A stretch of DNA of 64,000 nucleotides, taken from Erwinia aphidicola (GTDB lineage Bacteria > Pseudomonadota > Gammaproteobacteria > Enterobacterales > Enterobacteriaceae). Under the pieces are notes generated by a model. It was not told the origin of the DNA and searched no databases. It worked only from the letters and a program-made list of their open reading frames with translations. This document shows positions 40,766-50,853 of this stretch, piece after piece; positions within the stretch are counted from its first letter, which is position 1, and each line of letters begins with the position of its first letter. The stretch covers positions 1 through 64,000 of the forward strand of contig NZ_JAMKCQ010000001.1 in the NCBI RefSeq assembly GCF_024169515.1. The letters are read 5' to 3'. Made by a program: the position numbers and the translations under genes.

Positions 40766-40793
40766 GCCGGCCCGCTAGCACGGGCGGCTTTTT
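40766..40793 (+). terminator. Hairpin with T5 between yohK and cdd
   Basis: GCCG(G)CCCG - CTAGCA - CGGGCGGC - TTTTT. An intrinsic terminator 15 bp before the cdd ATG, superimposed on the predicted cdd -10. Confidence 0.75.
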
Positions 40794-40807
40794 GCGAGAG
40801 GCTTACT

Positions 40808-41698
40808 ATGCACCCACGTTATCAGCAGGCATTTGCCACGCTGCCTACCCTGTTACAGAGCGCTTTGCAGCCGATATTATCCGCTGACGACTTTGCCGGA
40901 TTTATCACTGCCAGCCAGGCACACCAGTTAAAACAGCACTGCGGTTACAGCGACAGCGAGCTGGCCTTTGCCCTGCTGCCGCTGGCGGCGGCCTGCGCCG
41001 TGGCCACCCTGTCTGATTTTAAAGTGGGGGCGATTGCCCGCGGAGCCAGCGGCACGCTGTGGTTTGGTGCCAATATGGAATTTGCCGGGGCCACCATGCA
41101 GCAGACGGTGCATGCCGAGCAGAGCGCGGTCACCCATGCCTGGCTGCGCGGGGAAAGCGCGCTGGCCTCGATAACCGTCAACTACACGCCGTGCGGCCAC
41201 TGCCGTCAGTTTATGAACGAGCTGAACAGCGGAACGCAGCTGACGATTGAACTGCCCGGCCGCGCTGCCGCAACGCTGGGCCACTATCTGCCTGACTCTT
41301 TCGGCCCGCGCGACCTGGCGATCACCACCCTGCTGATGGATGCCGTCGACCACGGCATCGTCCCTTCGGGTGATACGCTGGAGCAGGCCGCCCTGAATGC
41401 CGCCAACCGCAGCCATGCCCCTTACAGCCAGGCTTACAGCGGCGTGGCGCTGGAGACGGCTGAGGGGGGTATCTTCGCCGGAAGCTACGCGGAAAATGCC
41501 GCCTTTAACCCTGGCCTGCCGCCGTTGCAGGGGGCACTGAACCTGCTGAACCTGGCAGGGCACAGCCTGAATACCATCCAGCGTGCAGTACTGGCTGAAT
41601 CCCCGCAGGCGAAGCTGAGCCAGCAGAATGCCACCGCCGCCACCCTGGCTGCCCTCGGCTGCGGTAATCTCAGCGTCGTTGCTCTGGTTAAAGCGTAA
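40808..41698 (+). CDS. cdd: Cytidine deaminase
   Basis: Deaminates cytidine and deoxycytidine to uridine forms, nucleoside salvage. 296 residues (E. coli 294), the dimeric two-domain type. Zinc ligands H102 (QTVHAEQ), C129 and C132 (TPCGHC), catalytic E104. The C-terminal half is the pseudo-domain lacking zinc ligands. ATG 40808 follows GAGAGG. Upstream CRP sites point to catabolite control with CytR. Confidence 0.96.
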   Translation: MHPRYQQAFATLPTLLQSALQPILSADDFAGFITASQAHQLKQHCGYSDSELAFALLPLAAACAVATLSDFKVGAIARGASGTLWFGANMEFAGATMQQTVHAEQSAVTHAWLRGESALASITVNYTPCGHCRQFMNELNSGTQLTIELPGRAAATLGHYLPDSFGPRDLAITTLLMDAVDHGIVPSGDTLEQAALNAANRSHAPYSQAYSGVALETAEGGIFAGSYAENAAFNPGLPPLQGALNLLNLAGHSLNTIQRAVLAESPQAKLSQQNATAATLAALGCGNLSVVALVKA

Positions 41699-41726
41699 CA
41701 AAGCCTCTGTTCGTCGAGGAGGATCG

Positions 41727-41758
41727 CAGCTTTTGTTATTACTTGTTAACAAAAGCTG
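41727..41758. other. Perfect 12-bp inverted repeat between cdd and maeA
   Basis: CAGCTTTTGTTA - TTACTTGT - TAACAAAAGCTG. AT-rich, no T run after it; it starts 28 bp after cdd and ends 74 bp before maeA. It may be a factor-binding site for maeA or a weak bidirectional terminator. Confidence 0.65.
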
Positions 41759-41832
41759 TACTTTCAGATGAATTATTTTAGGATTGGCGCCACGACACTT
41801 CCGATCCTGACACCTGACAGAGTATTAATTGC

Positions 41833-43530
41833 ATGGAACTCGAATACGAAAGTAAACGACCGCTGTATATCCCTTATGCCGGCCCTATCCTGCTGGAATT
41901 TCCCCTTCTGAACAAAGGCAGTGCGTTCTCCATTGAAGAGCGTAATGACTTCAACCTGAATGGTCTGCTGCCAGAAACGGTGGAAACCATTGAGGAGCAG
42001 GCTGAGCGTGCATGGCGCCAGTTCCAGGACTTTAAAAACGATAACGATAAGCACGTCTACCTGCGCAATATTCAGGACACTAACGAAACGCTGTTCTACC
42101 GCCTGCTGGACAATCATCTGGAAAAGATGATGCCAATTATTTACACCCCGACCGTGGGCGCGGCCTGTGAGCACTTCTCCGAAATCTACCGCCGCGCGCG
42201 CGGCCTGTTTATCTCCTACCCAAACCGCTCCAGCATTGAAGACATGCTGCAAAACGCCACCAAGCAAAACGTAAAGGTGATCGTGGTCACCGACGGCGAG
42301 CGCATTCTTGGCCTGGGCGACCAGGGCATCGGCGGCATGGGCATTCCTATCGGTAAGCTGTCGCTGTACACCGCCTGTGGCGGCATCAGCCCGGCGTATA
42401 CCCTGCCGGTGGTGCTGGATGTCGGCACCAACAATCAGCAGCTGCTGAACGACCCGCTGTATATGGGATGGCGCCATCCGCGCATCACCGGCGAAGAGTA
42501 TGACGCGTTCGTCAACGAGTTCATCAACGCCGTCAAGAGCCGCTGGCCGAACGTGCTGCTGCAGTTTGAGGACTTCGCGCAGAAGAATGCCATGCCGCTG
42601 CTGGAGCGCTATCGCGACGAAGTGTGCTGCTTTAACGATGATATCCAGGGCACCGCAGCGGTGACGCTGGGTACGCTGATCGCCGCCAGCCGCGCCGCGG
42701 GCAGCAGGCTGTGCGAGCAGAAGGTGGTGTTCCTTGGTGCCGGTTCCGCGGGTTGCGGCATCGCCGAGCAGATCGTCGCGCAGATGAAGTCTGAAGGGCT
42801 CAGCGACGAAGAGGCGCGCGGGCGCGTATTTATGGTCGACCGCTTTGGACTGCTGACCGACAAACTGCCAAATCTGCTTAACTTCCAGAGCAAGCTGGTG
42901 CAGAAGAGCGACGGCCTGAGCGGCTGGGACAGCAGCAGCGATTCGCTGTCGCTGCTCGACGTGGTGCGTAACGCGCAGCCAAGTATTATGATCGGTGTTT
43001 CCGGCCAGCCGGGCCTGTTCAGCGAAGAGATCGTGCGCGAGATGCATAAGCACTGCGCACGCCCGATCATTATGCCGCTGTCGAACCCGACTTCACGCGT
43101 GGAAGCAACGCCGCAGGATATTATGGCGTGGACCGACGGCAATGCGCTGGTCGCCACCGGCAGCCCGTTCTCCCCGGTGAGCTGGAAGGATAAAACCTAC
43201 CCTATCGCACAGTGCAATAACTCCTATATCTTCCCGGGTATTGGGCTCGGCGTGATTGCCTCTGGCGCGACCCGCGTCACTGACAGCATGCTGATGGCGG
43301 CCAGCCGCGCGCTGGCCGACTGTTCCCCGCTGGCGAACGAGGGCAGCGGCCCGGTGCTGCCTGAAGTGAAAGATATTCAGGGCGTGTCGAAAGTGATCGC
43401 AATGGCGGTTGGTAAAGCCGCACAGCTGGCCGGCGTTGCCGTGGTGACTTCTGAAGATGTACTGTCGAAAGCCATCGCCGCCAACTTCTGGCTGCCGCAG
43501 TATCGTAATTACCGCCGCACCTCAATTTGA
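41833..43530 (+). CDS. maeA: NAD-dependent malic enzyme MaeA
   Basis: Oxidative decarboxylation of malate to pyruvate with NAD. 565 residues, the E. coli MaeA (SfcA) length. Features: [20 protein letters not shown] with the catalytic Tyr, [34 protein letters not shown] (metal-binding Asp), the NAD fold [16 protein letters not shown] and [16 protein letters not shown] 41833. In E. coli maeA lies elsewhere, not between cdd and sanA. Confidence 0.97.
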   Translation: MELEYESKRPLYIPYAGPILLEFPLLNKGSAFSIEERNDFNLNGLLPETVETIEEQAERAWRQFQDFKNDNDKHVYLRNIQDTNETLFYRLLDNHLEKMMPIIYTPTVGAACEHFSEIYRRARGLFISYPNRSSIEDMLQNATKQNVKVIVVTDGERILGLGDQGIGGMGIPIGKLSLYTACGGISPAYTLPVVLDVGTNNQQLLNDPLYMGWRHPRITGEEYDAFVNEFINAVKSRWPNVLLQFEDFAQKNAMPLLERYRDEVCCFNDDIQGTAAVTLGTLIAASRAAGSRLCEQKVVFLGAGSAGCGIAEQIVAQMKSEGLSDEEARGRVFMVDRFGLLTDKLPNLLNFQSKLVQKSDGLSGWDSSSDSLSLLDVVRNAQPSIMIGVSGQPGLFSEEIVREMHKHCARPIIMPLSNPTSRVEATPQDIMAWTDGNALVATGSPFSPVSWKDKTYPIAQCNNSYIFPGIGLGVIASGATRVTDSMLMAASRALADCSPLANEGSGPVLPEVKDIQGVSKVIAMAVGKAAQLAGVAVVTSEDVLSKAIAANFWLPQYRNYRRTSI

Positions 43531-43552
43531 TCGTCTGAACCCTCACTTGATA

Positions 43553-43576
43553 GCCGGGTGCAGCATTGCGCCCGGT
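43553..43576 (+). terminator. Probable terminator of maeA
   Basis: GCCGGGTGC - AGCATT - GCGCCCGGT followed by TATTTG; imperfect (one G.T pair) with a poor T run. Confidence 0.5.
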
Positions 43577-43657
43577 TATTTGTGCGAAATCCCGCCATCC
43601 GACGCACTGTCACTTGCTTCACTCCCCTGCCTCAAGTAGCCTTGAATTCTCTTTTGA

Positions 43658-44395
<738 letters not shown>

Positions 44396-44449
44396 GGCTG
44401 TAGCGTTAAATCCAGTGTGCGAGTTATCAGCCTATTTCCGAAATAAAAA

Positions 44450-44479
44450 GGGCCGACCCAAAAAGCGGTCGGCCCCTAC
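44450..44479 (-). repeat. REP-like palindrome (unit 11)
   Basis: GGGCCGACC, A-rich loop, GGTCGGCCC then CTACG, in the sanA-mglC convergent gap. Confidence 0.85.
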
Positions 44480-44496
44480 GCGATCTTCTGCCACTT

Positions 44497-44527
44497 GTAG
44501 GGGTTGACCTTCTTTTTCGGTCAACCC
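44497..44527 (+). repeat. REP-like palindrome (unit 12)
   Basis: GTAGGGGTTGACC, T-rich loop, GGTCAACCC; a compensatory-change variant (C to T with G to A) that keeps the stem. It ends 15 bp from the mglC stop. Confidence 0.85.
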
Positions 44528-44542
44528 GTCAGCTCAGGAAAA

Positions 44543-45553
44543 TTACTTCTTACGTGCGTACTTAAGCGAATCCAGCGCCACGGCGAAGATGATGATGCCG
44601 CCCTTGATAATGTACTGCCAGTAAGGGTTAACGCCGATATAGGTCAGGCCGTAGTTGATCACCGTAAAGATGATAACCCCGGTTACCACGCCCGCTACCG
44701 TACCCACACCACCGGCAAACGACACGCCGCCGACCACGCAAGCCGCAATCGCATCCAGCTCATACATAAAGCCGAGGTTGTTGGTAGCAGAACCGATGCG
44801 CCCGGCTTCCAGCATGCCGCCGAAGGCGTAGAACACGCCGGACAGCGCGTACACCAGAATCAGGTTGTACGGCACGTTAACGCCAGAGACTTTCGCCGCT
44901 TCCGGGTTACCGCCGATAGCGAAGATGTTTTTACCAAAGCGCGTTTTGTTCCACAGGATCCACACCAGGAAGATGGCGATAATCGCGTAGAAGGTTATGT
45001 AAGAGAGCTTGAAGTCACCAAAGCGCAGGAAGCCCTGAGCAAAGGTTGAAAACTTCTCGTCAAAGCCCGCCACCGGCGAAGCACCCACAAAGTCGTAATA
45101 CAGTGAGTTAATACCGTAAACGATAATCATGGTGCCCAGCGTGGTGATAAACGGTGTCACCTTCAGATAGGCAATAATCAGGCCGTTAACCAGACCAATC
45201 ACCGCGCCAATGGCGCAGACAATCGCAATCACCGCCGCAATCGGCAGAGTTTCCAGGTGCGGAAACACCTTGTTCGCATTGTCCATCGCCTGCAGCAGCG
45301 TTGCCGCCACCACCGCCGCAAGGCCAACCTGACGCCCTGCTGACAGGTCCGTGCCCTGAGTAACAATCAGCCCGGCCACACCGAGTGCGATAATCACGCG
45401 CACGGAAGACTGAGTCAAAATATTACTCAGATTCATTAAGCTTAAGAATGTTGGATCCTGGATAATGATGATCGCCAGCAATACCAGCAGCACCACATAA
45501 ATCCCGCCCTCTTTTAAAAAGGTGAGCGCACTTTTCTTATTCACTGCATTCAT
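44543..45553 (-). CDS. mglC: Galactose/methyl-galactoside ABC permease MglC
   Basis: Membrane channel of the MglBAC high-affinity galactose importer. 336 residues (E. coli 336), 8-10 spans. GVAGLIVTQGTDLSAGRQVGL, FITTLGTMIIVYG and EAAKVSGVNV (the loop that contacts the ATPase) are conserved. ATG 45553 chosen by homology; a longer frame to 45652 exists. It is 19 bp after mglA, last gene of the operon. Confidence 0.97.
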   Translation of the reverse strand: MNAVNKKSALTFLKEGGIYVVLLVLLAIIIIQDPTFLSLMNLSNILTQSSVRVIIALGVAGLIVTQGTDLSAGRQVGLAAVVAATLLQAMDNANKVFPHLETLPIAAVIAIVCAIGAVIGLVNGLIIAYLKVTPFITTLGTMIIVYGINSLYYDFVGASPVAGFDEKFSTFAQGFLRFGDFKLSYITFYAIIAIFLVWILWNKTRFGKNIFAIGGNPEAAKVSGVNVPYNLILVYALSGVFYAFGGMLEAGRIGSATNNLGFMYELDAIAACVVGGVSFAGGVGTVAGVVTGVIIFTVINYGLTYIGVNPYWQYIIKGGIIIFAVALDSLKYARKK

Positions 45554-45572
45554 AGTAACAGCCCTTACATCA

Positions 45573-47093
45573 TTAAAGGTGCAACGATGCCAAACGCAAT
45601 ATTTCGTTTTGCGTAGTCGTTTTTGTTTCGACAATGCCTGCAACCAGGCCATTACTCATTACCAGAATCCTGTCGGTAATCCCTAACAACTCTGGCATTT
45701 CAGAAGAGATAATAATAATCCCCTTATCCTTCTTCGCCAGCTCTGAAATCAACTGATAGATTTCAAATTTCGCCCCCACGTCAATACCGCGCGTAGGTTC
45801 ATCGAGCATCAATATTTCCGGCTGGGTTAATAACCAGCGGCCGATAATGACCTTTTGCTGGTTACCACCGGATAAAGAACCGATGGACGTGTGGTGCCCC
45901 GGTGTTTTCACCCGCATGGAGTCAATCACCCACTGGGTATCGCTCTTCATGCGGCTGTTATCCAGCAGGCCAATACTGTTTTTATATTTCTTAATATTGG
46001 AGATCAGTGAATTAAAACCGATATCCAGGTACGCATAAATTCCGGTTGAGCGGCGTTCTTCGGTCACCAGGGCAAAACCATGGTTGATGGCTTCATTGGC
46101 ACTGTGGTTATTGATCGCTTTACCGTGCAGGCGAATAGTACCGCCGGACTTCTCGCGAATACCAAACAGCGTTTCCACGATATCGGTTCGTTTCGCCCCA
46201 ACCAGGCCCGCAATGCCGAGGATCTCACCTTTACGCAGGTCAAAGGAGATATCACGGATCGACGGCTGGCGCAGCGATGTCAGGTTGCGCACCTCAAGAA
46301 TGGTTTCCCCCGGCACGTTGGCTTTATCCGGGAAACGCTGATTGAGCGAGCGCCCAACCATCATTGAGATGATCTTATCCATATCCAGCCCTTCCAGCGA
46401 CTGAGTGGCAATCCACTGGCCGTCGCGCAGGATGGTGATTTCGTCACACAGCTGGAAAATCTCTTCCATCTTGTGCGAGATATAGATAATGCCGCAGCCG
46501 CGATCTTTCAGCTTACGAATAATGGTGAACAGATGGTTCACTTCTTTTTCGGTCAGCGATGACGTTGGCTCATCCATAATGACAATTTTGGCATTATAGG
46601 AGAACGCTTTCGCGATTTCGATCATCTGCATCTGGGATACAGAGAGATTAATCACCTTGTCACGCGGATCGATATCAATATCCAGCTCGTCGAAAATGGC
46701 TTTGGTATCGCGATACATTTTATCCTGATCGACGAAGAAGCCTTTTCTCGGATAACGCCCGAGCCACATATTGTCCATAACGGTACGTTGCAGAACGAGG
46801 TTTAATTCCTGATGCACCATTGAAACGCCATTTTCCAGCGCTTCTTTAGAGCTTTTGAAATTAACTTCCTCCCCCTGAAAAAGAATGCTCCCCGTATCTT
46901 TACTGTAAATGCCAAACAGGCATTTTAATAGCGTCGATTTCCCCGCGCCATTCTCCCCCATCAAGGCGTGAATAGAGTGTGGACGGACTTTTAAATTTAC
47001 ATTATCGAGCGCTTTAACACCGGGGAATGACTTACTGACATCAGTCATTTCCAGCAAATATTCGCGCTGTGTTTGCACGTTATCACTGCCCAT
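45573..47093 (-). CDS. mglA: Galactose/methyl-galactoside ABC ATPase MglA
   Basis: Cytoplasmic ATPase with two ABC domains in one chain, 506 residues as in E. coli. Domain 1 has Walker [10 protein letters not shown], signature LSVSQMQ and Walker [12 protein letters not shown]; domain 2 has the expected degenerate P-loop GLVGAKRTD, signature LSGGNQQK and [15 protein letters not shown]. Start ATG 47093. It is separated from mglB by an 87-bp gap with two hairpins. Confidence 0.97.
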   Translation of the reverse strand: MGSDNVQTQREYLLEMTDVSKSFPGVKALDNVNLKVRPHSIHALMGENGAGKSTLLKCLFGIYSKDTGSILFQGEEVNFKSSKEALENGVSMVHQELNLVLQRTVMDNMWLGRYPRKGFFVDQDKMYRDTKAIFDELDIDIDPRDKVINLSVSQMQMIEIAKAFSYNAKIVIMDEPTSSLTEKEVNHLFTIIRKLKDRGCGIIYISHKMEEIFQLCDEITILRDGQWIATQSLEGLDMDKIISMMVGRSLNQRFPDKANVPGETILEVRNLTSLRQPSIRDISFDLRKGEILGIAGLVGAKRTDIVETLFGIREKSGGTIRLHGKAINNHSANEAINHGFALVTEERRSTGIYAYLDIGFNSLISNIKKYKNSIGLLDNSRMKSDTQWVIDSMRVKTPGHHTSIGSLSGGNQQKVIIGRWLLTQPEILMLDEPTRGIDVGAKFEIYQLISELAKKDKGIIIISSEMPELLGITDRILVMSNGLVAGIVETKTTTQNEILRLASLHL

Positions 47094-47117
47094 ATGTCTA
47101 CCTGGATGAGTGGTGTA

Positions 47118-47137
47118 GAGTCAGGTCACCCTGACTC
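47118..47137 (-). other. Hairpin in the mglB-mglA gap (1)
   Basis: GAGTCAGG - TCAC - CCTGACTC, perfect 8-bp stem. With the next hairpin it likely protects the mglB message from 3' decay, as REP elements do between E. coli mglB and mglA. Confidence 0.65.
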
Positions 47138-47149
47138 AACGCCTGAATA

Positions 47150-47167
47150 CGGGCGCCGCAGCGCCCG
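47150..47167 (-). other. Hairpin in the mglB-mglA gap (2)
   Basis: CGGGCGC - CGCA - GCGCCCG, GC-rich 7-bp stem 13 bp after the mglB stop. Confidence 0.65.
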
Positions 47168-47180
47168 CATCAGGTGATAC

Positions 47181-48176
47181 TTATTTGACGAACTGAGACA
47201 GATTCTCTTTATCGACTGGAACATAGGCAACGCGAACCACTTTGCCGTCCAGCTTATAGTTGGTGCCTTCGGTAGCAGGTTTACCCGCTGCCAGGTTTTT
47301 CGCCATATCGAAGGTGGCTTTAGCCTGGTTTTCAGCATCATTCAGCACAGTACCGGCCATTGCACCGGATTTCACCATCGCCAGCGCTTCTGGCAGCGCA
47401 TCTACACCGAACACCGGTACAGAAGATTTGTTGTGGGCTTTCAGCGCTTCTACCGCACCCATCGCCATTGCATCGTTATTAGCGATAACCACTTCGATTT
47501 TGTTACCGTTCGGGCCGGACAGCCAGGCGTCCATTTTGTCTTTCGCCTGAGCGGTATCCCACATCGCGGTATCCATATGCAGCTGCTGAGTTTTCAGGCC
47601 ATCTTTATTCAGCGTCTCGATCACATACTTGGTACGCGCTTCAGCATCCGGGTGGCCCGGCTCGCCTTTCAGCAGCACGAACTGGATCTGACCATCTTTG
47701 TTCAGGTCCCATGCCGCGTTCGCTTTCCACTGCTTCTCGATCAGTTCGCCCTGCTTCACGCCAGACTCTTTGGAGTCAGTCCCGACGTAATAGGCTTTGT
47801 CATAGCTGGCCAGTGCTTTTGCCGATGGCTCTTTGTTGAAGAACACCACCGGGATATCGTTAGCTTTCGCTTTGCTAATCACCACCGCAGCCGCAGCCGG
47901 GTCAACCAGGTTGATGGCCATCGCCTTAACGCCCTTAGCAACCATAACGTCGACCTGGTCGTTCTGGGTAGACTGGCTGTTCTGCGAGTCATTCATCAAC
48001 AGCTGAACGTCCGGGCTGTTTTTGGCTTCTTTCTCGATATCCTTACGCACCACCGACATAAAGTTGTCGTCATACTTATAAATAGTTACGCCGATACGGG
48101 TGTCAGCAGCATGAGCAGTGGCGCCAAACAGCATGGTGGCCACCAGGGCGCTGAGAGTGAAAACCTTCTTATTCAT
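47181..48176 (-). CDS. mglB: Periplasmic galactose/glucose-binding protein MglB
   Basis: Binding protein of the Mgl importer and chemoreceptor ligand for Trg. 331 residues: signal peptide 1-23 (cleavage after AHA), then [20 protein letters not shown]. The sugar-binding FFNKEPSA region and the calcium loop LNKDGQIQ are present. ATG 48176 follows GGAGATACC. First gene of mglBAC. Confidence 0.97.
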   Translation of the reverse strand: MNKKVFTLSALVATMLFGATAHAADTRIGVTIYKYDDNFMSVVRKDIEKEAKNSPDVQLLMNDSQNSQSTQNDQVDVMVAKGVKAMAINLVDPAAAAVVISKAKANDIPVVFFNKEPSAKALASYDKAYYVGTDSKESGVKQGELIEKQWKANAAWDLNKDGQIQFVLLKGEPGHPDAEARTKYVIETLNKDGLKTQQLHMDTAMWDTAQAKDKMDAWLSGPNGNKIEVVIANNDAMAMGAVEALKAHNKSSVPVFGVDALPEALAMVKSGAMAGTVLNDAENQAKATFDMAKNLAAGKPATEGTNYKLDGKVVRVAYVPVDKENLSQFVK

Positions 48177-48352
48177 GGTATCTCCGGTTTTTTGTAGGGT
48201 AGTACTCAACGCCGCGTGTCGGCTATCAGGACAACACGCAGCATCCAGTTGGTGGCGGCGCGGCGATAGTGTTAAATCGATGTTGCGCACAGCCGACGTT
48301 CTAAAACATCAAACCCGACTTCCCTGTACGGAAATGCTTTCCAGTTACTGTG

Positions 48353-48369
48353 TGTGAAAATGTTTCACA
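48353..48369. other. Palindrome in the long mgl leader
   Basis: TGTGAAA - ATG - TTTCACA. It looks like a CRP site but the half-sites are 7 bp apart, not 6. It lies inside the predicted 259-nt mgl leader (48435 down to 48177), so it may act as an RNA stem instead. Nothing else was recognised in 48177-48434. Confidence 0.45.
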
Positions 48370-48441
48370 GGGCAGTAAGAAGAGAGCTATCAGGGGCGCT
48401 CTCGCCGTTACATAATGTTTCAAACCCTGCAGGACGCTGCC

Positions 48442-48501
48442 ATCATAGAGAAGGCCCTGTTAATTAACTGTGAATTTACTCACAGATTGGAAACGGTTAC
48501 A
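48442..48501 (-). promoter_or_regulatory. mgl promoter: -10, CRP site and GalS operator
   Basis: On the - strand: -10 TATGAT (48447-48442), perfect CRP site TGTGA-N6-TCACA (48469-48484, centre 41.5 bp from a start near 48435), and TGGAAACGGTTACA (48488-48501), a full match to the GalR/GalS consensus TGNAANCGNTTNCA, about 60 bp from the start. The operator overlaps the galS stop codon. Confidence 0.8.
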
Positions 48502-49537
48502 TCCCAGATTCGCCTGAGTTAGTGACGGCCGCCACATTTTGCCGCACGGCCACCGAATGGCGGCGCACAAGAGTAGGCATAAAGCAGTGCTCAGCACTGC
48601 TATCCAGCTCGCCAGCCGCCCCTTTTAACGCCAGTTCGGTCGCCAGTTTTGCCATGGAAACAATCGGATAGCGCACGGTGCTCAGCTGCGGGTCGGTGTA
48701 ACGCGAAATAGGAATATCATCGAAGCCCACCACTGAAAGCTGCTGCGGCACCGCAATGCCGTTGTCTTTCAGCGCGGCTAAAGCTCCGGCGGCCATGCTG
48801 TCGTTATAGGCGAAGACGGCGGTCAGATGCAGATTACGCCCCAGTAGCTCCACCATCGCCGCTTCCCCGCCCTGTAAGTCGGGTTCGCCGCTGGCGCACC
48901 AGCTGTCGATTGGAGCAATCCCCTGCTCTGTCAGCGCCTGCGACCAGCCGTCACGGCGCTGATCGTTATCTTCGATGGGGTGGGCAGAACCCAGGTAGCC
49001 AATGCGCTGATGACCATGCTGTTGCAGCATACGCATCGCCATCAGCGCCCCGCTAACGTTATCGAGGCAGACGCAGCGGTGAGCAAAACCGGGGATAATC
49101 CGGTTGACCAGAACCATGCCCGGCACCTGCTGCATCAGGGACCCCAGCTCGGCATCGCACAACGCTTTTGCATGGACGATCAGGGCGTTACAGCGCTGAC
49201 GGATCAGCACTTCAATCGCGTGGCGCTCTTTATCCGCCTGATGATAGGAGTTGTTGATAAGGACATGCTTGTGCAGACGCTGGGCCACGGTATCCACCGC
49301 TTTGACCAGCGCGCCAAAGAAGGGATCGGAAACGTCCATCACGACAACACCGATGGTGTCGCTAACCTGGGTGGCCAGCGCCTGCGCGTTGGCATTGGGC
49401 CGATAGCCCAGCCGTTCCACGGTTTTCAGCACCGCATCACGCGTGTCGCCCGTGACCGAAGCGCTGTTATTGAGCACGCGCGACACGGTCGCTACCGACA
49501 CGCCCGCTTCACGCGCCACATCACGAATAGTAATCAT
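48497..49537 (-). CDS. galS: Galactose isorepressor GalS
   Basis: LacI-family repressor of mgl and of itself, inactivated by galactose. 346 residues as in E. coli. The HTH is at residues 2-22 ([20 protein letters not shown]), hinge to about 60, then the periplasmic-binding-like domain with [13 protein letters not shown] and [17 protein letters not shown] 49537. It carries its own CRP site and operator upstream, the same geometry as at mgl. Confidence 0.95.
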   Translation of the reverse strand: MITIRDVAREAGVSVATVSRVLNNSASVTGDTRDAVLKTVERLGYRPNANAQALATQVSDTIGVVVMDVSDPFFGALVKAVDTVAQRLHKHVLINNSYHQADKERHAIEVLIRQRCNALIVHAKALCDAELGSLMQQVPGMVLVNRIIPGFAHRCVCLDNVSGALMAMRMLQQHGHQRIGYLGSAHPIEDNDQRRDGWSQALTEQGIAPIDSWCASGEPDLQGGEAAMVELLGRNLHLTAVFAYNDSMAAGALAALKDNGIAVPQQLSVVGFDDIPISRYTDPQLSTVRYPIVSMAKLATELALKGAAGELDSSAEHCFMPTLVRRHSVAVRQNVAAVTNSGESGM

Positions 49538-49577
49538 GAGCGATTACCGCTGAAGTATAAGTTTTGCATAGCCCTTC

Positions 49578-49610
49578 CTGACAGACGCATTCTGGCGTCT
49601 ATTCTGTCAG
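49578..49610 (-). other. Hairpin overlapping the galS start site
   Basis: CTGACAG plus inner AGACG pairs with CGTCT and CTGTCAG; 7-bp outer and 5-bp inner stems. It covers the predicted -10 (49606-49601) and start (about 49594), so it may affect early transcript structure. Confidence 0.5.
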
Positions 49611-49661
49611 TCTTCAAAGGTTGGCTACGTGAATTGCGTCACAGCGTTGAAAACGGTTACA
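49601..49661 (-). promoter_or_regulatory. galS promoter: -10, CRP site and GalS operator
   Basis: On the - strand: -10 CAGAAT (49606-49601), CRP site CGTGA-ATTGCG-TCACA (49628-49643, centre 41.5 bp from a start near 49594), and operator TGAAAACGGTTACA (49648-49661), a full match to TGNAANCGNTTNCA. Confidence 0.75.
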
Positions 49662-49759
49662 TACAAATTTATAACCTTTGTGATGGATATCATTATCCTG
49701 TGGGACGCTATGTGAGGGATGTCCCGCTTGGTCCAATTAGTAAGAGGTTTACCCCGCAT

Positions 49760-50383
49760 TCAGGGATCGATTAGTCGACCAATATGCCGGTAGAATTGCT
49801 GTTGGTCGTGCTTGCTGGCACCAAAAAGTTTTACCACCTGCTGCCACAATGCATAAATTCTTCGTGGATTACAGTCAAGTGCTCTGGCAATCTCTTTTGT
49901 ATGAAGATTGTTTAAATAGCCGCGTAATACACTTATCTGCTGCTGGTTAAGTTTTCGATTTTTTACAGTCAGCGCCTGATAACCTGCACTCACACGGGAA
50001 GGTGATTTAACCAATACATTATTAATCAGCGCTCGCACGCAGCCAATTTTGACTCCTTTACTAAGCGAAAAATCTGCAGATAATGTGGGCATGTATTCAT
50101 TTATGATTGAAAAATTAAAAACTTTGCAGTCTTGATTAGCCCGCTTGATGCGCGCTATATCACTGTCAAGGTCGATGAGTATCTCATCGGAAATCAGCAC
50201 GTCATAAAAAACCATATCATAATTTTGGGTTAAAGAGGCCTCAATAAATGCACTCAGCGTACAGAAGTTCGACACGATAATGTTGGCATTCAGCTCCATG
50301 CAAATATGGCTAAGAGCTAATTGTGTGAAAACACACGCATCAATGATGGCAACATTAATTTCCATTTTTGTTTCTGCTTCCAT
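49760..50383 (-). CDS. LuxR-type regulator divergent from the pilus operon
   Basis: Probable transcription regulator of the ecp-like operon. 207 residues: an N-terminal receiver-like domain similar in layout to RcsB (VAIIDACVF; D15 present but the second acidic residue is A16; YDMVFYDVLIS with D61 as the only phosphoacceptor candidate) and a C-terminal LuxR/GerE helix-turn-helix (about 145-200, LNQQQISVLRGYLNN then HTKEIARALDCNPRRIYALW). The degenerate acidic pocket suggests phosphorylation-independent action. E. coli EcpR is also LuxR-type but is co-directional with ecpA and not obviously alignable from memory, so no symbol is given. GGAGGTGG precedes the ATG at 50383. Low GC. Confidence 0.82.
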   Translation of the reverse strand: MEAETKMEINVAIIDACVFTQLALSHICMELNANIIVSNFCTLSAFIEASLTQNYDMVFYDVLISDEILIDLDSDIARIKRANQDCKVFNFSIINEYMPTLSADFSLSKGVKIGCVRALINNVLVKSPSRVSAGYQALTVKNRKLNQQQISVLRGYLNNLHTKEIARALDCNPRRIYALWQQVVKLFGASKHDQQQFYRHIGRLIDP

Positions 50384-50853
50384 TTTTTATTTCCACCTCC
50401 ATAAAACAGTACATTTGACATGCTAAGTTAACCAATTAGCATTAATAAACTTTTACTAGACCACCGTATCACAAGAAAAACCTGAAAAAAGCCAGAGATC
50501 ATCAATTGCCATAATAAGTTATTAAATATGTGCACTCTATTTTCATAGTCAGGCAGAGAGCACTTAATAACAAAAAAACCTCAGCCTTTTTATGCATGGG
50601 TTATCTTAATGCTCGCTTACACAACTAAGATAACACTTATATTCAGATTAAAATTGATTAACTTAATACAAATCTATAGTAACGAAGAGAAAAAAACGAC
50701 CACAGTTGACTTATTGCCTGATAATTACATTAGGAGAAACCCTTAAATTGAGAAAAAATCCTAGCCGCTAATGTTTGCCTTAGAAAAATAATCACTTTAG
50801 TATTGACGGGCATGTCTGGAACAGCATGCCACTTCAACCCAAAAGGATTTAAT
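50384..50853. promoter_or_regulatory. AT-rich divergent control region of the pilus operon
   Basis: A 470-bp gap with no gene, strongly AT-rich. It holds a perfect inverted repeat GTTATCTTA (50600-50608) / TAAGATAAC (50626-50634) centred at 50617, the midpoint of the gap, and an imperfect dyad TTAAATATGTGCACTCT (50522-50538) / AGAGAGCACTTAATAA (about 50555-50570). GGCATG (50809-50814) and CATGCC (50825-50830) form a third, near ecpA. Promoters were not confidently placed. The region suits H-NS-type silencing and activation by the divergent regulator. Confidence 0.6.

Noticed and set aside
48353..48369. CRP site in the mgl leader
   Set aside because: Half-sites are 7 bp apart rather than 6, and a perfect CRP site exists at 48469-48484.
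49560..49760. Attachment site or integrase marking the island's left edge
   Set aside because: No tRNA gene, integrase or direct repeat matching the right edge near 61854-61888 could be found by eye.
49760..50383. Calling the divergent regulator ecpR
   Set aside because: Same family and context, but orientation differs and no convincing alignment could be made by eye.
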